Position numbers and translations under genes: made by a program. The notes under the pieces were generated by a model. It was not told where the DNA came from. It saw only the letters and a program-made list of their open reading frames with translations, and searched no databases. Below are positions 8,917-14,503 of a stretch of 31,368 nucleotides of DNA, in pieces. How positions within the stretch are numbered: position 1 is the stretch's first letter; each line of letters begins with the position of its first letter. Source of the stretch: a bacterium (GTDB taxonomy: Bacteria > JAJRZV01). Where the stretch lies: NCBI GenBank assembly GCA_024275095.1, contig JAJRZV010000036.1, positions 1-31,368 of the forward strand. Reading direction: 5' to 3'.

Positions 8917-10160
8917 TTTTTCCTCCTTACGTATTCCGTGATTTCATTGTGTGGTATTTCGCGTTGTTCACCGGATAGAAGATCCTTCACGGTATAAAAA
9001 CCTTCTGCCATTTCTTTTTCTCCAAGGATAACCACATACCTCACATTCTCTTTATCCAGTCTCCTCATCTGACTTTTCATTGAACCGAAGCGATAGTCAA
9101 TCACACACCTTATACCTGCAGACCTGAGGCTGTTAACAAGTGAAACGGCATGCTCCACAAAACGCTTTTCCATCACGAGAACTCCCGTACCATCACGTGC
9201 CTTTTCTTTGAGTAAAGAGGAAATTTCCATAACCCTTTCCACGCCCATGGCAAATCCCACGCCAGGGATAGAGGGACCGCCCAGGTCCCCGATCAACCCA
9301 TCGTAACGTCCACCTGCACTGACTGCGTTTTGGGCCCCAAGACCGGTGTGAATAATTTCAAAGGCTGTCCTTGTGTAATAATCCAGTCCGCGTACGATCA
9401 TAGGATTTACCGTAAACTTTATGTGAAAACTCTTCAGATATTTCTGAACCTCTTCAAAGTGTCCCAGGCATTCGTGACACAGATTATCCACTGTCCGAGG
9501 TGCGTTTTCATATATCTGTCTGCATCTGTCTTTTTTACAATCCAGAGCTCTCATGGGATTTCTATCCTTGCGCCTTACACACTCTTCACAAATTTCCTGC
9601 GCATGAGTTTCAAGGAACTCGCGGAGCTTGTGAACATACAGGGGACGACAATTTTTGCAGCCGACCGAGTTGATCTGAAGTTCGCATTTATCCACGCCGC
9701 ATACTTCAAGAAGTTCCAGAGCAAGCTTGATAACCTCCGCATCTGCATATGCATCTTCGGGTCCTATCAATTCCGCTCCGACCTGGTGGAACTGTCTGTA
9801 GCGACCCCGCTGTGGGCGCTCGTACCTGAACATGGGACCCATATAATAGAGCCTGGAATAAGGCTCCAGAGAATAAAGGCTGTTTTCCACATAAGCTCGA
9901 GCTACTGGTGCCGTACCTTCAGGCCTGAGAGCAACAGTTTCTCCGGATTTCAACTTGAAGGAGAACATCTCTTTTTCCACAATATCCGTCGTTTCACCCA
10001 CTGTACGAACAAAAAGATTCTGGTCCTCCATAACAGGAGTTATCACCTCGCAGTATCCGTATAAGTTCAGGACTTCCCGGCACTTATTGTAAATAAGCCG
10101 CATGAAATCCGCTTCTTCTGCAATAAAATCCCTTGTTCCCCTGATACGTTTCACTTTCAT
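8913..10160 (-). CDS. hisS: Histidyl-tRNA synthetase
   Basis: The protein is 415 aa from ATG 10160 and attaches histidine to tRNA-His. The N-terminus is typical (MKVKRIRGTRDF). Motif 2 is seen in YYMGPMFRYERPQRGRYRQF, and the histidine-specific loops in VRGLDYYTRTAFEI and GGRYDGLIGDLGGPSIPGVG, followed by motif 3 (FAMGVERV). A cysteine-rich insertion (CEECVRRKDRNPMRALDCKK, then C, then CHEC) occurs around residues 190-235, a pattern found in a subset of bacterial HisRS. An upstream in-frame GTG at 10172 would add four residues; I prefer the ATG because AGGTGG sits 8 nt before it. The stop overlaps the next gene. Confidence 0.95.
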   Translation of the reverse strand: MKVKRIRGTRDFIAEEADFMRLIYNKCREVLNLYGYCEVITPVMEDQNLFVRTVGETTDIVEKEMFSFKLKSGETVALRPEGTAPVARAYVENSLYSLEPYSRLYYMGPMFRYERPQRGRYRQFHQVGAELIGPEDAYADAEVIKLALELLEVCGVDKCELQINSVGCKNCRPLYVHKLREFLETHAQEICEECVRRKDRNPMRALDCKKDRCRQIYENAPRTVDNLCHECLGHFEEVQKYLKSFHIKFTVNPMIVRGLDYYTRTAFEIIHTGLGAQNAVSAGGRYDGLIGDLGGPSIPGVGFAMGVERVMEISSLLKEKARDGTGVLVMEKRFVEHAVSLVNSLRSAGIRCVIDYRFGSMKSQMRRLDKENVRYVVILGEKEMAEGFYTVKDLLSGEQREIPHNEITEYVRRKK

Positions 10161-10185
10161 GGCACTACCCACCTGAAAAGGAGCC

Positions 10186-10998
10186 TCAGTCTTTTAAACA
10201 TTCCCTGAGTCTTTCGCTCAAAGCTCCCAGAGCCTTTGCAGAGGTATCAGGTATAAAAAAATCGTCAATATCAGAGAAAAATGGACCATTGGGGTTGATT
10301 TCCACAATAACTGCTCCACTCTCTTTTGCAATGCGGGGCAGGTATGCGGCCGGATACACCATTCCGGAAGTTCCTATAACAAGAAACAGATCGGCTCCCC
10401 GTGCGAGTGAGTAAGATTTCTCCAGGTGGTGAACAGGTTCACCAAAAAGAACAACGTTGGGTCTCATCAATCCTCCGCATCTTGAACACCGTGGAACCTG
10501 GCTCAAAATATTTTCCACCGAGAAATTATCTGCGGCATCAAGTAAAGCTTCCATTCGTCGAAGCACTTCAGATTTGCCCAGTTTCTCAATATAAAAGCAA
10601 CTCTGGCACCTAAATTCATAGAAGTTACCATGCAGTTCAATGACATTGTGACTACCTGCTTCCTGATGAAGATCATCTACATTTTGGGTTATTACACTCC
10701 GCAGTATTCCTTTCTGTTCCATATATGCAAGGGCAAAATGTCCAGCATTGGGTTCAGCATTTTTCAATGTCTCCAGCAATTCTCTCAAAAATGCGACAAG
10801 CACCTGGGGGCGAGACCGCAACGTGTTCATGATACTTTGAGATGTTCCAATTTCCGCGGGATTGAAACGATCCCATATTCCCCCGGGATCACGAAAAGTG
10901 GGGATTCCGCTTTCCTGTGATGCTCCTGCTCCTGTGAAAGCGATGCCGGATCGAGCACGGAGCACCACTTCTATCAACCGGTCTTCGATCACGGCCAT
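10186..10998 (-). CDS. Sir2-family NAD-dependent protein deacylase (sirtuin)
   Basis: The protein is about 270 aa from ATG 10998; an upstream TTG (11028) would add ten residues but lacks a ribosome site. Sirtuins remove acyl groups from lysine using NAD. The Rossmann start is GIAFTGAGASQESGIPTFRD. The NAD/catalytic segment is SVITQNVDDLHQEAG, with the catalytic His in IELHGNFYEF. The zinc module has two CxxC pairs, CQSC and CSRC, and the later nucleotide loop is LVIGTSGMVYPAA. The Tyr-x-x-Arg pair that marks class III desuccinylases (SIRT5/CobB) is not evident in the helix after GTSQSIMNTL; LVAFLREL stands there. Deacetylation is therefore more likely, but this is uncertain. It lies between the sigma54-type activator and hisS, close enough to be co-transcribed. 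Confidence 0.88.
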   Translation of the reverse strand: MAVIEDRLIEVVLRARSGIAFTGAGASQESGIPTFRDPGGIWDRFNPAEIGTSQSIMNTLRSRPQVLVAFLRELLETLKNAEPNAGHFALAYMEQKGILRSVITQNVDDLHQEAGSHNVIELHGNFYEFRCQSCFYIEKLGKSEVLRRMEALLDAADNFSVENILSQVPRCSRCGGLMRPNVVLFGEPVHHLEKSYSLARGADLFLVIGTSGMVYPAAYLPRIAKESGAVIVEINPNGPFFSDIDDFFIPDTSAKALGALSERLRECLKD

Positions 10999-11049
10999 GA
11001 TGGTAGCTTTTCGTTGTTGAAATTGCAACGTGTATAATCAACCATCCAA

Positions 11050-12435
11050 TCACACCTTCAGGCGCTTTTTGTTCACCACGATGCCGTATCTTTTTATTTT
11101 CTGCGTAAGACAGGGACGGGAAATACCCAGCAACCGTGCTGCAAGGCTCTTGTTACCCCCCGTATAATCCAGTACTCTCTGGATATGTTCTTTCTCAAGC
11201 TCCCATAACCGTTTTATTCGGGGACCTTCATTTAAATTTATTTTGTAGGAAGGATTGAGAATGATATCCTCGGCCATTATGTATTCACCCCGAGCAATAA
11301 GTACAGCACGATATATCACGTTTATAAGTTCTCTTACGTTCCCCGGCCAGTGATAAGAAAGCATTTTTTCCACTGCACGTGCTGTAATACCCTTAACGGG
11401 CCTGTGAAGTTCCCTTACCGCCTTTTTGAAAAAATGAGCAAGGAGGATGGGTATATCGTCTTTTCTTTCCCTCAAAGGAGGCACATGGATAGTAGCGACG
11501 TTGAGACGATAATAAAGATCCTCACGGAAATTGCCCTGTGAAATTTCGTCTTCCAGATTTCTATTTGTGGCAGCAAGAATCCTCGCATTGACTTTACGTT
11601 TTACATTTTCTCCCAGCCTCTCAAACTCCTTTTCCTGAATGACTCTCAGGAGTTTCACCTGAAGTTTGGGAGAGAGTTCTGCTATTTCGTCCAGAAAAAG
11701 CGTGCCCCCCGCTGCCGCTTCAATTTTACCCTGGCGGTCCTCCACTGCTCCGGTAAAAGCTCCACGACGATAACCAAACAATTCGCTCTCCAGCAAGGTT
11801 TCTGGAATTGCGGAACAATTTACTGCCACGAAAGGACCGTTTTTAAATGGACTGCGTTTGTGAATGGTTCGTGCAACAAGTTCCTTGCCGGAACCGGTAT
11901 CGCCGGTAATGAGCACAGGTACATCACTCATTGAAACCCTACCAACGGCGCGATACACACTCATCACTGCTTCGCTGCGCCCGATGAACATATCATCAGG
12001 GAAGTCTTCTTCGGGAAGATCCGAAATTTCTACGTAACCCCTTTTAACTTCCTGAGCATGTAACGCAAGATTAATGACACTTTTGAGGGTCTGTTCATCT
12101 TCCGCATTGATAACATCAAAAACGCCTCTGTCAATCGCAGATGTCGCAAGATTAAGGTTGTAATGAGGACTGACAAGGATAACCATTGTCTTTCTTACGG
12201 ACAGGAGCTTTTCCACATTAACAATGACTTCCTGTTCATCACGGTAATCTTCAGCCACGTAAAGAACAACCTGAGGTGCTTTGATGTGGTTGTTTACAAA
12301 CATATCAACTGTTTCGTACTTTTCAACATGAAGCGGAAAATCTTCAATGGGTTTTTCTTTGAGCAGGTGAAGGTAGAGCTGGTATGCAATTTTTCCCCTT
12401 CCTACCACCGAAACAATCTTTACGACGAGAATCAT
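11050..12435 (-). CDS. sigma54-dependent activator (NtrC family) with a degenerate receiver
   Basis: The protein is 461 aa. The AAA+ domain (about 148-380) has Walker A GDTGSGKE (178-185), the sigma54-contact loop GAFTGA (225-230), Walker B in GGTLFLDEIAEL and the arginine-finger region FREDLYYRLNV. A Fis-type helix-turn-helix ends the protein (GGNKSLAARLLGISRPCLTQ). Residues 1-130 have a receiver-like alternation of strands and helices but lack the acidic pair at the start, and carry Tyr59 in LYVAED where the phosphoacceptor Asp would lie. The strand-5 Lys is also missing. It probably does not respond to ordinary phosphotransfer. The ribosome site GGAAGGG lies 10-11 nt before the ATG, with a good sigma70 promoter upstream. 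The divergently transcribed SDR gene is a natural target candidate. Confidence 0.9.
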   Translation of the reverse strand: MILVVKIVSVVGRGKIAYQLYLHLLKEKPIEDFPLHVEKYETVDMFVNNHIKAPQVVLYVAEDYRDEQEVIVNVEKLLSVRKTMVILVSPHYNLNLATSAIDRGVFDVINAEDEQTLKSVINLALHAQEVKRGYVEISDLPEEDFPDDMFIGRSEAVMSVYRAVGRVSMSDVPVLITGDTGSGKELVARTIHKRSPFKNGPFVAVNCSAIPETLLESELFGYRRGAFTGAVEDRQGKIEAAAGGTLFLDEIAELSPKLQVKLLRVIQEKEFERLGENVKRKVNARILAATNRNLEDEISQGNFREDLYYRLNVATIHVPPLRERKDDIPILLAHFFKKAVRELHRPVKGITARAVEKMLSYHWPGNVRELINVIYRAVLIARGEYIMAEDIILNPSYKINLNEGPRIKRLWELEKEHIQRVLDYTGGNKSLAARLLGISRPCLTQKIKRYGIVVNKKRLKV

Positions 12436-12467
12436 TTTTACAGTGTCCCTTCCAAAGTGTAAAAAAA

Positions 12468-12496
12468 ATTATACTCTTATAGGGTAAAGTTGTAAA
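12468..12496 (-). promoter_or_regulatory. sigma70 promoter for the activator/sirtuin/synthetase operon
   Basis: On the minus strand, TTTACA (12491-12496) and a perfect TATAAT (12468-12473) are separated by 17 bp. Transcription would start roughly 25 bp upstream of the activator ATG at 12435. This is one of the best promoter matches in the window. No terminator was seen between the activator and aspS, so it may serve the whole block. Confidence 0.7.
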
Positions 12497-12584
12497 CAAT
12501 TTTTTCATTTTTTGTTATTAGAACATCCACAAGAGATGCCCGAAATGTATTCACTTCTGGAGAAAAGTCTTATAATCCGAACAA

Positions 12585-12608
12585 TTGAATCAAGCCACAG
12601 TGAATCAA
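12585..12608. repeat. Direct repeat TGAATCAA, 15-bp period
   Basis: TGAATCAA occurs at 12586-12593 and again at 12601-12608, one and a half helical turns apart. The first copy is itself part of a palindrome, TTGA-A-TCAA (12585-12593). It lies between the two divergent promoters, just upstream of the sigma54-like element, so a protein binding site is plausible. Chance cannot be excluded for repeats this short. Confidence 0.3.
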
Positions 12609-12616
12609 ACATGAAA

Positions 12617-12632
12617 TGGCACGTTTATTGAT
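12617..12632 (+). promoter_or_regulatory. sigma54-like -24/-12 element upstream of the SDR gene
   Basis: TGGCACG (12617-12623), four bases, then TTGA (12628-12631) match the sigma54 pattern TGGCACG-N4-TTGC with correct 12-bp spacing between the GG and the -12 dinucleotide. The -24 box is perfect. The -12 dinucleotide is GA instead of the strongly conserved GC, which may weaken or abolish function. A sigma54 activator is encoded divergently 180 bp away, which makes the match more interesting. Confidence 0.4.
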
Positions 12633-12644
12633 ACTTTCTTAGGG

Positions 12645-12672
12645 TTGACTGTCAGGTCAATTAAGTTTGACC
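12645..12672. promoter_or_regulatory. Overlapping inverted repeats, candidate operator at the SDR promoter
   Basis: Two inverted repeats share a half-site: TTGAC(12645-12649)-N6-GTCAA(12656-12660), and GGTCAA(12655-12660)-N6-TTGACC(12667-12672). The second is perfect. Three alternating half-sites therefore span 28 bp, and the last coincides with the -35 box of the SDR promoter. A dimeric repressor or activator could bind here. The protein is not identified. Confidence 0.5.
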
Positions 12673-12695
12673 TCCCCCGCTTTTTTTAGTATAAC
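12667..12695 (+). promoter_or_regulatory. sigma70 promoter for the SDR gene
   Basis: TTGACC (12667-12672) and TATAAC (12690-12695) are separated by 17 bp. Each hexamer differs from consensus at one position. Transcription would start near 12702, giving a leader of about 53 nt that contains the hairpin at 12710-12729. Confidence 0.65.
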
Positions 12696-12709
12696 CCCCT
12701 CAGTAAAGG

Positions 12710-12729
12710 CCCCGCCTGGGAAGGCGGGG
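12710..12729 (+). promoter_or_regulatory. GC-rich hairpin in the SDR leader
   Basis: CCCCGCC and GGCGGGG form a perfect 7-bp stem around a 6-nt loop. It lies just after the expected transcription start and 13 nt before the AGGAGG ribosome site at 12743-12748. What follows is TAAATTTATT rather than a T-run, so it is a poor terminator. It may protect the 5' end or act as an attenuator. Confidence 0.5.
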
Positions 12730-12754
12730 TAAATTTATTCACAGGAGGTACGTC

Positions 12755-13600
12755 ATGGGTCTGCTGGATGGAAAGGTCGCTATTGTCACCGGTGCCGGAA
12801 GAGGCATCGGTAGGGAACACGCACTTGCACTCGCCCGCGAAGGGGCAAAAGTGGTGGTCAATGACCTGGGAGGTGAAGTCAATGGAAGTGGCCAGAGCAC
12901 CATGGTTGCCGACCAGGTGGTGGAAGAAATCAAAAAAATGGGAGGCGAAGCTGCACCCAGCTACGACAGCGTTTCCACACGGGAAGGAGCAAAGAATATC
13001 GTAAAAACGGCTCTCGACAATTTCGGGCGTCTCGATATTCTCATTAATAACGCGGGTATTCTTCGAGACAAAACCCTTCTCAAAATGACTGAGGAGATGT
13101 GGGACGTCGTTATCGAAGTACACCTGAAAGGCACATTTCTGTGTACTCAGGAAGCTGCTGCCGTAATGAAAGAACAGGGACAGGGTGGAAGAATTATCAA
13201 CACAACATCGTTCTCTGGTCTTATTGGTAATTTCGGTCAGTCCAATTACGGTGCGGCAAAAGCAGGGATTTACGGGTTTACACGAGTGGCCTCCATGGAA
13301 CTCATCCGCTACGGTATTACTGTAAACGCCATCGCTCCTGTGGCAATCACACGCATGACCAAAGACCTGCCCATGTTTCAGGGAGCTTCTGAAGAAGAGC
13401 TCGGGCCTCAGCATATCGCACCGGTTGTTGTATACCTTGCTTCTGATCTTTCAAAAGATGTAAACGGAAAAATTTTGGGAATTCAGGGGCGTCACGTTTT
13501 CGCATATCGCATGAGCGTAACCGAAGGTGTGAAAAAGAAAGAAGGAGTCTGGACGCCTCAGGAAATCCACGAAAACATCAAAAAGATACTCGGAGAGTAA
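12755..13600 (+). CDS. Short-chain dehydrogenase, MFE-2/3-hydroxyacyl-CoA dehydrogenase-like
   Basis: The protein is 281 aa with the classical SDR Rossmann fold. The cofactor motif TGAGRGIG is at residues 12-19, followed by NDLGG. NNAG is in ILINNAGILRDKTLLKM. The catalytic Ser lies in NTTSFSG and the Tyr-x-x-x-Lys in NYGAAKAG. The acidic turn (VVVNDLGG) and the phrase LRDKTLLKMTEEMWDVV resemble the dehydrogenase domain of peroxisomal multifunctional enzyme type 2 and its bacterial relatives, which oxidise 3-hydroxyacyl-CoA with NAD. Substrate is inferred, not shown. The ribosome site AGGAGG sits 6 nt before the ATG. It is the only plus-strand gene in the window, has its own control region and terminator, and therefore forms a monocistronic unit. 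Confidence 0.87.
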   Translation: MGLLDGKVAIVTGAGRGIGREHALALAREGAKVVVNDLGGEVNGSGQSTMVADQVVEEIKKMGGEAAPSYDSVSTREGAKNIVKTALDNFGRLDILINNAGILRDKTLLKMTEEMWDVVIEVHLKGTFLCTQEAAAVMKEQGQGGRIINTTSFSGLIGNFGQSNYGAAKAGIYGFTRVASMELIRYGITVNAIAPVAITRMTKDLPMFQGASEEELGPQHIAPVVVYLASDLSKDVNGKILGIQGRHVFAYRMSVTEGVKKKEGVWTPQEIHENIKKILGE

Positions 13601-13640
13601 TTAAGAACGAGCAATTTCTCTCCGACAAGAGGTATTCGAA

Positions 13641-13687
13641 GGCTGTCATCCTTCTGGATCCGCAGGTCGGATGGCAGCCTTTTTTTT
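13641..13687 (+). terminator. Rho-independent terminator of the SDR gene
   Basis: GGCTGTCATCC (13641-13651) pairs with GGATGGCAGCC (13669-13679) as an 11-bp stem with one G-U pair, followed by eight T (13680-13687). The first arm and loop overlap the 3' end of the convergent lpxC gene, whose last codons are therefore part of this hairpin. There is no T-run in the other direction, so it should stop only plus-strand transcripts. Confidence 0.85.
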
Positions 13688-14503
13688 AAGCAACTTAAAG
13701 AAGCTAAGATTATACGGATGTCCGGGTGCCATTACATCGAAAAGACCTTTTACGTGCGCGCCAAGAAGATACAGATCACCGAGAAAATCGAGAATCTTGT
13801 GTCTTACCGGTTCATCACGAAAAGCAGCAGCGCGAGGGTTTAAAAGCCCTGAATCACTGTAAACAAGAGCATTTTTTTCACTACCACCCTTTGCAAGACC
13901 TTTTGCCCGCAAATGTGCTATGTCCTTTTCGAGCACAAACGTTTTCGCAGGAGCAATTTCTCGAAGGAAATCTGTTCCTTCTCTGGAATAGGTGAAGGAT
14001 TGTCGGCCGATAGATGCAACCGGAAACTCGATTACACATCTTATTGCAAGACCTTCGTGTTCTCTTACCCGATAACGCCTGTTTCCACTGGACCATGTAA
14101 CTTCCAGTTTATCTGTGATTTTCAACACCGAGGCATGTCCTATTGATTCGAAGCCCGTTGATAAAAGAGCCGCGAGGAATTGCACTGCACTTCCGTCCAG
14201 AGCAGGAATTTCTCCAGAACCTGTGAGCTCCACCACTCCATCGGTAAGAAAAACACCTGTACATGCTGCGAGAAAATGCTCAATCGTCAAAATTTTACAG
14301 TCGTCTCTTTTTAAGCAGGTAGAACGACCTTCAGAATATGCAAATTCCAGCACGGCAGGTATTTTTACATCTTTATACTGAAATACCAGTGTCCCACCGG
14401 TATCTTCGGGATGAATTGTAATGCGACTTTTTTCTCCCGTGTGAAGGCCGGGGCCTTCCAAAAACAGGGAAGTTTTTAAGGTTTTGCGTTCAGGAAAGTC
14501 CAT
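13646..14503 (-). CDS. lpxC: UDP-3-O-acyl-N-acetylglucosamine deacetylase LpxC
   Basis: This is the zinc deacetylase that performs the committed step of lipid A synthesis in the cytoplasm. The length (285 aa from ATG 14503) is slightly short but normal. Visible signatures are GPGLHTGEKSRITIHPED at the start, TIEHFLAA (zinc His), ALDGSAVQF, and FRDEPVRHKILDFLGDLYLL (zinc His and Asp), then the later catalytic His in APGHPYN. An upstream in-frame TTG (14518) would add MHGVK; the ATG fits the family start better. The gene overlaps the preceding VWA/GATase-like gene by 14 nt, so it belongs to the MoxR operon. LpxC is more often found in cell-division or lipid A clusters. Confidence 0.92.
   Translation of the reverse strand: MDFPERKTLKTSLFLEGPGLHTGEKSRITIHPEDTGGTLVFQYKDVKIPAVLEFAYSEGRSTCLKRDDCKILTIEHFLAACTGVFLTDGVVELTGSGEIPALDGSAVQFLAALLSTGFESIGHASVLKITDKLEVTWSSGNRRYRVREHEGLAIRCVIEFPVASIGRQSFTYSREGTDFLREIAPAKTFVLEKDIAHLRAKGLAKGGSEKNALVYSDSGLLNPRAAAFRDEPVRHKILDFLGDLYLLGAHVKGLFDVMAPGHPYNLSFFKLLKKKAAIRPADPEG

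Noticed and set aside
9330-10064. 244-codon plus-strand frame inside hisS
   Set aside because: It lies entirely opposite hisS, whose motifs are all intact, and its translation has no family features. It is a shadow.
12571-12576. TATAAT on the plus strand as an additional SDR promoter
   Set aside because: The -35 position holds TATTCA, only half matching, and the better TTGACC/TATAAC pair lies downstream.
12686-13414. 242-codon minus-strand frame opposite the SDR gene
   Set aside because: It is rich in Cys/His/Phe and runs across the promoter, hairpin and ribosome site of the SDR gene. It is a shadow of the coding strand.
13590-13625. 8-bp inverted repeat TCGGAGAG / CTCTCCGA, considered as a terminator for lpxC
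   Set aside because: The loop is 20 nt and there is no T-run on the minus strand. It is weaker than the terminator beside it.
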